Positions 32,301-44,300 of a DNA stretch of 64,000 bases are shown here, in pieces. The stretch is from Dipteris shenzhenensis (taxonomy: Eukaryota > Polypodiophyta > Polypodiopsida > Gleicheniales), in assembly GCA_047967505.1 (NCBI GenBank), contig CM106538.1; one strand, 5' to 3'. Every line of letters begins with the position of its first letter. Position 1 is the first letter of the stretch. Both the position numbers and the translations under genes were made by a program. The notes under the pieces are model-generated. The model was given only the letters and a program-made list of their open reading frames with translations. It was not told the DNA's origin and did not search any database.

Positions 32301-35300
32301 GAGACAAAGCCAAGGACACTGATGCGTCACATGCAAAGGCAATTGTACCAGTAAGCAAGGGCAAGAGCAGTGTGAAGATTGAAGAGCTTCATTCTACACA
32401 CGGTTATGACAGTGAGGGAGAGGTTCTATTTCTCTCTACTTTGGATGCTCATGCTCTCCATGCAGGCGATTTTGCAGACATGCACTCTTGGATCATTGAC
32501 TCAGGTGCCTCATTCCATGTTACACCTTACAGAGAGTTGTTTGTCAGGTATGCAGGAGGCAGTAATGGAGTCGTGTTTCTAGGGGACAATCATGCATGCA
32601 GTATTGTCGGTGTTGGAGATGTCAGGCTTGTATTTGCTGATGGTACTCAGCTTATGCTTCACAATGTCAGGCATGTACCCGAAGTCAAGAAAAATTTGAT
32701 TTCTACTGGCATGTTGGATGACGAAGGTTTTGTGACCAGCTTTGGTCATGGTTTCTGGAAGGTCACCAAAGGTGCCCTGGTTGTTGCCAGAGGTCCTAAG
32801 GTTGACACGATGTATACCCTTCATGCTAAAGTATGTAATCATACTGATATTCATGCCACCGAGCTGCCGAATATTTCTATGTGGCGTAGCCGGTTGGGAC
32901 ATATGAGCATAAGTGGAATGGAGCAATTGGCTCGCCTTGGCTACTTACCGTCTCTGAAATTTTCTGATTTAAAGTTTTGTGAGCACTGCATATATGGTAG
33001 ACAATTACAGTGTCCTCATAAGAGGAGATTAGGACATAAAGATGCTCAACTTGAGCTTGTGCATACAGATGTGTGTGAGATGCCTAGTCCTTCACTTGGA
33101 GGTGCACGGTACTTTGTCACATTTATAGATGATTCCACACGGAAGGTGTGGGTGTATCCTCTTCGATTGAAGAGTGATGTCTTTCCAGTGTTCCAGAAAT
33201 GGCTTGCTTTGGTTGAGAACCAAACAGGCAGAACACTGAAGGCTTTGTGGTCAGATAACGGTGGGGAGTATATATCTAATGCATTCAATGCATTTTGTGA
33301 TGCTAGAGGTATTAAAAGGGAACTCCCTGCTCCTTACAGTCCAGCGTAGAATGGCACTGCAGAGCGTATGAACAGAACCATACAGGAAAAGTCCCGCTCT
33401 ATGATGTCACATGCTGCTTTATCTTATGGATTTTGGGCTGAGGCTGTAAAAACAGCAGTACACCTCATCAATAGGTCACCAAATAAGAGACTGGATGGCA
33501 GAGTGCCAGAGGAGCTTTGGACAGGAAAACCTCCTTCCTATAAGCACTTGAGGGTCTTTGGCTGCACTGCGTACGTGCATATACGTAGAGAAGATCGCAG
33601 CAAGCTTGATCCTAAGTCTCTTAAATGCATTTTTCTTGGATATGGTGACAGTGGTGAGATGGGTTACCGCCTATGGGATCCTGTGAATAACAAGCTTATA
33701 CGCAGCAATGATGTCTTATTTGATGAGTCATGTATGTTTAAGGCAGTAGATAAGTCTTCTGATGCTTCAGAGGTTGACATTGATGACTCGGGACATCCTG
33801 TACAATTCAGGCAGGCTGCAAATCAGCCACAACAGCAGCGTAATCAGCCAATGCATGATGCTGCAGCAGGTCCAAATGGACAGCCCGCAGTGGCGGAAGA
33901 TATCCTACAGGATATACCACCTTTGGAAGATCTCCCAAGCATAATTCTGCAGCCTGATCCACTGGAACAGCCACCTGTTTTAGGTGAACAGCAGGCTGGA
34001 CAGCAAGACCAATGGGTCCGAAGGTCCACTCGACCAACGAGGCAGCCAGACAAATTTGTTCCAGGGGCAGATTTTATTATGCTTACAGACTGTGGAGAAC
34101 CTTCCTGTTACAAGGAAGCCGTGCAAATGCATGACAAAAGGCTATGGGAACTAGCCATGAAGTCCGAAATGGACAGTCTCCATAAAAATGGTACTTGGGA
34201 ATTGGTGCAGTTGCCTAAGGGCATGAAAGTACTGCCATGCAAGTGGGTGTATAGATTGAAAGTCACACTTGGAGCTAAGCCGAGGTATAAAGCCAAGTTG
34301 GTTGCCAAGGGCTTTAAGCAAGAGTATGGTGTCGACTTTGATGAGATCTTTTCTCCAGTGGTTAAGATGACCACACTCAGGATTGTACTTGCTTTGGTTG
34401 CATGTGAGGATTTGGAATTATGCCAAATGGATGTGAAGACAGCTTTTCTTCACGGTGATCTTCATGACGAGATCTACATGCAGCAGCCAGAGGGATTTGC
34501 AGTCAAGGGCAAGGAGTCACTTGTATGCAAGCTTAAGAAGAGCCTTTATGGGCTGAAACAGGCACCAAGGGAATGGTATAAGAAATTTGATACCTTCATG
34601 AAGTCCCAAGGTTTCAGGAGAAGTGATGTCGATCACTGCTTATATACCAAAAGGGCTGCAAATGGCAGCTTAATCATTCTCATTTTATATGTGGATGACA
34701 TGCTTATTGCTGGTAAGGCTCGTAAGGAGCTTGATGACCTTAAGAAGAGATTGCATGAGGCCTTTGATATGAAGGACCTTGGTGATGCAAATCACATACT
34801 GGGCATGCGGATACGGAGAGACAAGGGACAGCGTTTGTTGCATTTGTCTCAGACCGAGTATATTGGCAAAGTATTGCACAGGTTTCATATGGAGGGGGGG
34901 AAGACCCTTAGTTCTCCATTGCCTCCATATGTGAAACTCAGTGCAATGGATAGCCCACAGTCAGATGCTGATAGGGCTGAAATGGCCAAAATTCCGTATG
35001 CTTCAGCTTGTGGCAGTCTCATGTATGCCATGGTTGCTACCAGACCTGATATTGCGTTTGCAGTGGGAGTGGTTAGCAGGTATATGGCAAATCCAGGCAA
35101 GAAGCATTGGAATGCAGTGAAAGGTATCATGAGATACCTGAAGGGCACACAGGAGTTGTGCATATGCTTTGGCAAGCAGGATGCAAAGGTGCATGGTTAT
35201 GTGGATTCAGATTATGCTGGTCATCCAGATAACCGGAAATCTACTACCAGTTATGTTTATACATTCACTGGAGGTGCAGTGTCATGGGTATCAAGGCTGC

Positions 35301-38300
35301 AGCAGTGCACAGCCTTGTCTACCACGGAAGCTGAATATATTGCAGCCACAGAGGCATGCAAGGAGGCCTTATGGCTATCGGCTAGTGGGAGACTTGGGCA
35401 TTACAGGTGATATTCCATTGTTGCATTGTGACAGTCAGAGTGCTATTCAGTTGGCACACAATCCTGTCTTTCATGCAAAGACGAAGCACATTGATGTGAA
35501 GTATCACTTCATCAGAGAGGTGATAGATGATAAGCTGATTCAGCTTGTCAAGATTCACACGGATGACACTCCAGTAGATTTGTTGACAAAAGGCTTGCCT
35601 GCAGAGCGGTTTGCACACTGCCGACAGTTGATGGGTATAGGTTGAGCCTCATTTGGCCATGTACTCCATTGTGTATATGCTGTATTTTTCTCATTTATTT
35701 TTACTTGAAGGCATATTGCCTTTAAGTGGGAGGTTGTTGGGGTAAAGGCATTATGGCCACCCCAGTACAGTTAGTACACTTAAGTACAGTTAGTACTTTT
35801 ATTGCTAAGTACACTAAGTACGGTGTACTTAGTGTTGTAACCTTATCCATTGATATAAAAGGTTGACTGTGTGCTTGGGGAGGTACACACATACTTCATT
35901 ATCCCCACACTCTCGTGTCTACTGTGTGTGTCGGTGTGCTCTATCTTTCTCTCTCACTCCCACCTCTCATAAGATACATGGGCATTTGTTGCAACTTGCC
36001 ACTACATATTTCAGATTTGAAGTCATCCTAGTATTTTGACAACGATGCTTCTAAGCACATTACCTCCTGCAAATCTCCTTGAATGATGCTCCACATGGGG
36101 TCACTTGTGCGAACAATGCAGCTTATCCCGTAAAATGGATTGATGAGGTGCTGATAACATCACTGTCAGGTGATCCAGTGACCCTTTTGGAGGTTTTGTA
36201 TGTTCCAGGCATCAAGAAGAATCTCATTTCTATTTCACCCATCTCCACGGGTGGCTTCAGAGCTGTTTTTGACCGTCATTGTTGTGTCATGTATGATAAC
36301 CGATGCAGTAACTGTATTGTACTCACTCTTACACTTGACAACGAGCTGTATCACCTTGATACCTTTAAAAACAGGCTGCTATAGAAGCTGATGCCATTGC
36401 TGAATCTATGATTTTCGATACTCACTTATGTAGAGATTGGGGCATCTGAACTTTAATAGTTTGATGAAAACGCATTCAAAGAACACGGTGGTAGATCTCC
36501 CACCCATGCATGCAATTACAAAACATGTCTACAAGGGTTGCTTGTTGGGGAAAGTGCATCAGTTCCTATTTCCTAAAGATGGGACACTTGGTGCATCGAA
36601 GTAGTTGCACCTCATACATAGTGATGTATGTGATGAAAACACATTCAAAAGACATGGTTTGATGAAAATGCATTCAAAGGACATGGTTGTAGATCTCCCA
36701 CCCATGCATGCATACTTTCATAGTTTGATGAAAATGCATTCAAAGGACATGGTGGTAGATCTCCCACCCATGCATGCAATTACAAAGCATGTCTATGAGG
36801 CTTGCTTGTTGGGAAAAGTGCATCGGTTCCCAATTCCTAAAGACAAGACCCTTGGTGCATCTAGCTGGTTGCACCCCATACATAGTGATGTATGTGGGCC
36901 GATGTGGATAGCATCACTTGGAGGATACTACTACTTTGTTACTTTTGTGGATGACTTCACCAGGTTCACTCGGATTTATCCTATGAAATTTAAGTCAGAT
37001 GTCCTCTAGCTTCAAGCATTTTCTTGCCTTAGCATAGAATGAGAGTGGGGAAACACTCTTGACCCTCCGCACTAACAGGTGGGGTGAGTACTTACCTTGA
37101 GAATTTTTGGATTTTTTAGCAGCCTTGGGAATCATACATCAAAGCACAATGACATACACTCCGCAACAAAAAAGACTTGCAGAGCAAAAAAATCGAACAG
37201 AAATGAAAATGGGCAGGTGCATGCTTAAGGGGAAGTCTTTGTCTAATAAATTCTAGTTGGATGCTATTCTGTATGCCAACTATGTGTCCAATCGAGCACC
37301 CACTCAAGCATTTAAGACCATGACCCTTATGAAGCATGGACAGGCCGCAAGCCTGTAATTTCTCACATGCGGGTGTTTGGATCTCTTGCATATGCGCATC
37401 TACCTTCTCACCTGAGGCATAAACTTGATGGTATGATGGTAAGGCCATCAAATGCATTCTCATTTGCTACAACTCAACAAAGGAAGGATACAGGTTGTTT
37501 CAGCCTAGCACACGCTAGGTAACTGTCACTAGCGATGTGGTTTTTGCTTATCATGCACCTTTACCTTGGGTGGACTGTTAAAAACAGCCATCAATAGAAG
37601 CCGCTAATGTATTTGATGCCAAACTCCCCTTCACAGATTCTAACGACACTTTGCAAAGTCCGGCTCCAAATGCTTCTAGCAGCTCACAGCCTCCATTGCC
37701 AATGTTCAACCTTTGCAGCCACATGATGATCATTTTATTGAACCGGCAGTTACTAGAAAAGCGGGCTGTCATTAGACAGTAGAAAGAAGTTCCAAGGTGG
37801 CTCTTGGATACTCTACAGGATAGCAAGCAGGATAGCAAGCAAGTTGAGTACTTGGCTGCCCGCACCAGAGGTGGTCAAAAACAAATGGATGCCAATTTGC
37901 TTCATGTTGATTTGATTGCTACAACCATGAGCTACCTCTCTGTCATAAGGATGCATTTGATAGCAGAGAATGGATGGATGCCATGAAAGCTGAACTTGAT
38001 TCCATTCATGCAAATGGAAAGCTGATGGTAGTGTTGACCGCTACGAAGCCCGCCTTTGCAAAAGGCTATGCCCAGGAACATGGCATTGACTTTGAGACGA
38101 CATTCGCTCCCACTTCACACATCACGACCATTCGGTGTGTCATTGCTCTTGCATCCCACAGGCATTGTTAGGTCCACCAGTTGGACATTAAGACCGCTTT
38201 TCTTCATCGAGATATACTGGAAGAGGTCTATGTCACCCACCCTCCAGGCTTAAGGTTCAAGGTTCTGAAAATCAGGTACGCAGGCTGAAAAAGGCCCTCT

Positions 38301-41300
38301 ATGGTTTGAAGACGGCACCGTGGGCGTGGTATGCAAAGATACATTCCATTTTGCTATGCCTTGGATTTCAAAACAGCCCTATAGAGGCCACTCTTTATGT
38401 CTGGAAGAGTGAATCAGAATTTCTGATTTTGATTGTTTATGTGGATGATATGCTTATCACCGGGCCTAACTTCAAGGCAGATTTGCAATGTCAGATACGG
38501 GCCGGTTGCACTACTATTAATCCAGTTTGCTAATGTTGAGGGAGGCATAAGGATGAGTCAATCCAAATATATTAGACAGCTCTTGCAGCACTTTCAATTC
38601 GAGAATTGCAGCTAGTTTCTACTCCATTGGAATCTGGCTGCCGTTTCTCCTCCAAAGATGGGAGTGCCCCATTTGATGCCACTCTTTATTAGCACGCTGT
38701 GGGCTGCCTTATTTACTTATGTCATACCTAGCCTGATTTGCAGAGTGTTTGGCTCCATAAATCACTCTCAGATCTTCATGTCAGCCAAGACACTTCTATG
38801 ATCATCTCATTGACAGCTAGAGTGCTTTGGCCATTGCGTGTATCTTGTCTTTCATGTGTGTACCAAGCACATAGAGGTGCACTATCATTATGTTCGAGAG
38901 CACCTGTCAGCTGGAGATATACAGTTGTCTTACGTTCCCACGGAGGATAACTTAGCAGATCTCTTCGTGAAGGCTCTCTCACAACCCAAGTTTGAGGCTT
39001 TCCGACATTCCTTACACTTGGCACCATTCATTACGTGATGTTAATCAACCTGTACTATCATAGGTCGCTATATCCATCTTGGACGAATGTGTGCAACCAT
39101 GATATAGTTCAGATATACCTGAAATGTATCCAAGATACTTCAGCCATACCATGGAGGGGGTTTTGTTAGCACTTATCCCGGGTATGGCCTTGTAGGCCGG
39201 TTAGGATCAGTCAACCCTCAAGTTGACTTCATTGGTCAACACACTTTGGGGGCTATATTGGCCAGCACTTTTACTTTCTCATTATCCATTTGCAAGTACT
39301 TCGAGTTCTCTCATCTGTTGTTTGCCTCCTTTGCATTCCATCTCCAATCCATTGCTCCCTACACCCAACATATTATTCCCAAAAAGACCCCGTTTTCCTT
39401 TGAACCGTCGAAGAGTTTAGCCTTGTCGTGCACATAGAAAATGATCTTCTCATTATACTTCCACAACAGCAATTTTCTTTGCCATCAACAAAGGGGGCTG
39501 TACCAATTTAAGGTGATGGCATTTGGCCTCACCAATGCCCCAACCACTTTCCAAGCCCTAATGAATAAAACTCTGCAGCCCTACCTTTATAAGCCTGCTT
39601 TGGTATTTGATGATATACTCGTCTAGACTAAAGAGGATCATCTCACACATGTGAAGCAGAATTTGGAAGTCTTAAGAACTCAGCAGCTCTATGGTAAGTG
39701 TACTTGCATGGCAAGAGAATTGGAGTATTTGGGACACATTGTGGGCAGCAATGGAATCAGAACAAAGTGATATGTATTATAGAATGGCCACATCCTACCA
39801 ACGTCATCCAGCTAAGGGTTTTCTTGGCCTTGCTTCTTTTTGTAGAAAATTCATAAGGCACTTTGCCAAGACAGCTTGACCACTGACTGATTTGCTCAAC
39901 GACTCCTTTGGGTGGACAAAATATGTAGAAAAGAGCTTTCAACAATTGAAGATTGCCCTCTTTTCAGCACCTATATTAGTATGCCCTGATTTCTCCCTAC
40001 CCTTCGTCATTGAAGTAGTTGCTAGTGGAAGGGGTATTGGAGCAATCCTAAAACAGCCACATGGAGTGATTGCCTATGAGAGTAGAAAGTTGGATGCCAA
40101 GGAGCTTACCTATCATATATATGACCAAGAGATGTTGGCAATAAAACTATGATTTTGATATTGATTATAAAGCAACGAAGGAGAATGTAGTGGCAGATTC
40201 TTTATCTAGGATGTGGGCATGCACTTTAAGCTCCATTGCAGAGGTATAAGGAGTGGATGCATGGAATCCAAAAGGAGTATCTCTCAGATCCTGAGGTTGT
40301 AGTCACATTCCAGGACTTGCAAAATCCCTCTTGTGAATACCATCTTACAGACTATATAATAGATTGTTATCGCACAAAGGGAAGATTTTTCTTGTTGAGA
40401 ATTCTACCTACAAGTTGCTGGTCCTACAAGAGATGCACTCCTCTCCCATGGCTGGACATATTGGACTGTTTAAGACGTATGAAAGGGTAAAGCAGAGTTT
40501 CATATGGAAGGGGCTATGGACAGAGATCTACAAGTATATTCAAAGCTATAGGCCCTGTCAGCAATACAGGAAACTAAATCTCAGGCCACCAGGTTTGCTT
40601 CAGCCTTTGCCCATTCCAGGGTAAGTGGGCCCATATTTCAATGGACTTCAAAACTGGTTTGCCTGTGACAGCCATGGGCTGGAATAGTATTTTTGTTGTT
40701 GTGGATAGGGTCACTAAGGCAGCACAATTTATACCCACTAAGACAATATATTCAGCCTCTATGGTTGCTACTCAATTAATGCAGAATGTGTTCAAACTTC
40801 ATAGACTGGAAATAGTAAGTGACTGAGATACCAAATTCATGGGCCAGAGAATTGTTCAAGGCAATGGGTACACTTCTCCCTTCAAGTAGAGCTAATCCCA
40901 CAAACTGATGGCCAGTCTGAGAGGTCAATGGGTGGCTGGAGGAGTACCTAGACAGTCTTACTTTGATACCTAGACCACATGGGACAAGTGCTTGCACTTA
41001 GCTGAGTTTTGCTATAACACCACCAAGCACACCTCTATAGGGATGAGCCCATTTGAGGCCATGTATGGGTATAAAGTCAATGTTCCCTCTACTCTTTTTG
41101 ATGGAGCTATGTCTAACCAGCGAGCCATGGATGATTTGGCAAAATTGACAGCCCTACTTCAGCAATGCAAGGACCACATGGAGCAAGCCCAAGCATGCAT
41201 AAAGGCATATGCAGATGAGCTTGCATTTGAAAAAGGGGATCATGTCTTCCTTAGGCTCCATAAGTCCAGATATGCTTCATTGAAAGGGAACACCAATATT

Positions 41301-44300
41301 AAGTTGGCCCACAAATATTATGGACCTTACAAGGTGTGCAGAGAATTGGGGATGTGGCCTACAGGTTGGAGCTGCCCCCTTCATCAAGGATTCATAATGT
41401 GTTCCATGTCTCCCTTTTGATGAATTACTTGGGGCCTACAGATCAGGTTATGGAAGAGCTTCCTCCCATGGACGAAGAGGGCCATATACAGTATATACTC
41501 CAGAGGATTATTGGATTCCGAGACCATATTCTCAGAATATTGAGTATTACATCAAAAGTGGCGTGGCTTACCAGATGATGAGTCATCATGGCAGCTATCT
41601 TCAATAGTGGATCAATATCCTTATCTGCTCAGTTGATACTTTGGACAGATATGATCATTATTCAGCTGTGTGGAGCTGCTGAGACTTCTATTCTATTCTA
41701 CCTACTGATCTACCTACTGCTCCACCATCTTTGTTGCTGCCATGCACTAGTGAGGACTATTGACAGCTGCAGCAGAGAATACTCACTGGACTCACTGTTA
41801 CATATATATATGACGAGATATGAGCTTCTCTTCTTCATTCTATTGTTGTAATTCCTTGTTACAGCAGGGTCACATTCTCTACTTGCCACAACAAAAATCA
41901 TTGGTGTCAAAGATCCAGTACTTCAGAATTGAGTCTACAGCTTTTGCCAGGATGACAGGCGCACTCATGCTATGAGCCACTGATTTTGGCAATCAATTGC
42001 ACTTTCGAGAGCCAAATATAGGGAAAGGATGGCTGTAATGAAGTATAACAGGTAGCTAGCTAGTGGAGTTAGAGCTAATGCGCTAGGGCTGTTGTGAACA
42101 TTAAGGGCTCAAAAGAGGGTCTCTATATGCCCACTCCACTACAGTCCGTGTATTCTTTTATAAGACATCTACTCAATGTACTACAGCTTCTCCTTGTCCT
42201 CATATCTATGCACCTCCCCCCCCTCTCTTTCTCTTTCTTAGTCTCTCCCTTCTGCAATTCCTATTCACCTTTCTCCAATCTATCCCTCCCCTTTCTCTAC
42301 ACCATCGATCAGCATCCATAAGAAAACATTCCCAAAATTTCTCCAAAATTTTTCAAATTACTGGAAGAATAACTTCTAGTCTCAAGCAGATCCTTTACGC
42401 ACAATCTGCACATTGTAATAGACTTGACATAGTGCCAAACAAATGTATTTGACTTAAAGAAACTGGTTGACTATTACTTCAAACACGGTGCCTGTGTAGT
42501 AAGCAAGTCCTCGAACAACAGATGCATCAAAGCGCAGCCACTCAGAGAAACCATATCCCCTGGCTAGAGCAAAGAGTTGATTCAGGTCCATTACAGCTTC
42601 GTTTTCAGATCCAAGTAATTCTGCCATAAGAGAATTTAAAAGGGAAATGAACATTAAAATATGTTCAAGCTGTATGATGCTGACTTACACAGACAATAAA
42701 GAAAGAGGGTAATCGGTCTACTTTTAAACAATTTCCCAAAGAACGAGCTAAGATCAAACAAACTGATAAAGATACTCTTGTCCCAGCAAGAACAAGCTGC
42801 CATAAACCATTTATGATAATCCATAAGCCCAGACAGAAGCAAGAGCATCACAGCATTAAACACAAAACAATGGAGGCCATATTATTAGAAAATCCACTCA
42901 AGGGTAGAAAAGCATTCATCCATAAGGTATGAACTCAAGGTTCAAAAGGAGAGTACATAATGGCGCACAACTAATTCAAAATAAAGCACCTCAGCCCACT
43001 TGCAGAATCCAGTAGACAGATAACAAGTAGCTCACAAGATATGTTTGAAGGTCTACTTCAATTGGGCACAGAAGTCCATGAAGATCAGCAACTTGTAATG
43101 CCTAATGGACAACATGTTGAGGCAGATAATCAGCCTCAAACTCCGTGGAGAAGCAATACAGGAAGAGAGAGCAGCCATAGAATAAGCTAGAACAGTTCAT
43201 CTGAACTCTGCAGGGCTCCTCTACCCAGTAGGACAGGGCTGGTGCAAGAGATGCTAGAGAGCATGCAGATATGGCTTGTATGAGCACTCTATAAGATGCA
43301 GATGAGCTAGCTTTGTTTTGAAGAAGGTCAAAAAAATGAATATTGGCAGGAAGCCATGCAATAGGATATGAATGCAATTCACAAAAATAGCACATGGGAT
43401 CTAGTGGATCTGCCACATGGCAAGGAGCCCATGGGCACTAAGTGGATATACAAGCTCAAGAGAATGGATACAAGACCAAACTTGTGTCTAAAGTCTATGC
43501 TCAGAAACAGGGCATACATTTTGAAGAGACTTTTGCTCCTACTTCTACACTGTCCACTATTAGATGTAACATTGCACTAGCTGCACATCACAGATGGAAT
43601 GTGCACTAGTTGAATTAAAAAACAGCCTTCTTGAATAGGGATTTTCAAGAAGAAGTTTTTGTGAATCAACCCATTGGTTTTGATGTACCTGGTCAGGAAA
43701 CCAAGGTGTGTAAGCTGAGAAAAGCACTTTAAAGAGGACGTGCCCACATGGCAGTGGCAGTCTCTCTCAGTCCCCCTACCTGTGCCTCCGTGGCACAATT
43801 TACACCCAACATCCTGTAGGTGTCAAGCCCCATTGCTCTCCTCATTTGGGAGCTCACAAGTGGGGCATTAACCCTAGCCTTCCAACAACAACATCAGGGA
43901 CCTGTTACACAACATGGCTCAGACCGTGCTCACAAGAGGGGCATTGACCCTAGACTTCCAGTGGCAATATCAGGGACCTGTTAACCAGCACGGCTCAGAC
44001 GGAGCAAAAATGAATTGGACATTTGAAGCCACTGCATTTTCATTTTTCCATGCAAGATGACATACATATAATGCAGTACGCAATGAATCATACGCAAGAT
44101 CATTGGATGCTGGAGGGTTGTGGCAAAGAGATGCTCTTCGAAAACCTTGGTTGCCAGTTGGGGAACCAATGTTGTTCCAAATGTGTGAGTACATGAAAGA
44201 TAGTGCACAAGCGGTCACTGGTATTGATGCACTCTAGAGGACATTTGTCGTTCTTGGGACAGCCACAATGTTGGCCATTCTTTGGACCACACATGGCCCC

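Larger units (their letters stand above)
30037..35969 (+). mobile_element. Copia element B, LTR to LTR, 5.9 kb
   Basis: LTRs of 244 and 235 bp start TGTTGGGGTAAAGG and end CACCTCTCA. They differ by two substitutions and one 9-bp repeat unit. The target-site duplication is CAAGA on the left and TAAGA on the right (one mismatch). Joining the flanks restores the reading of element C (GCTCAAGATACATGG). Primer-binding site, polypurine tract and all domains in Copia order (gag, protease, integrase, RT, RNase H) are present, but three lesions break the frame. Confidence 0.95.
22171..39370 (+). mobile_element. Copia element C, split by two younger insertions
   Basis: The left LTR starts TGTTAGCACTT at 22,171. 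The right LTR starts TGTTAGCACTT at 39,164, after a polypurine tract ATGGAGGGGG. The two share long blocks such as TTCTCATTATCCATTTGCAAG. LINE2 (22,534-28,802) and Copia B (30,037-35,969) interrupt it. Without them C is about 5 kb, a normal Copia size. The right LTR is cut after about 205 bp by gypsy E sequence. Orientation is antisense to the host gene. Confidence 0.85.
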
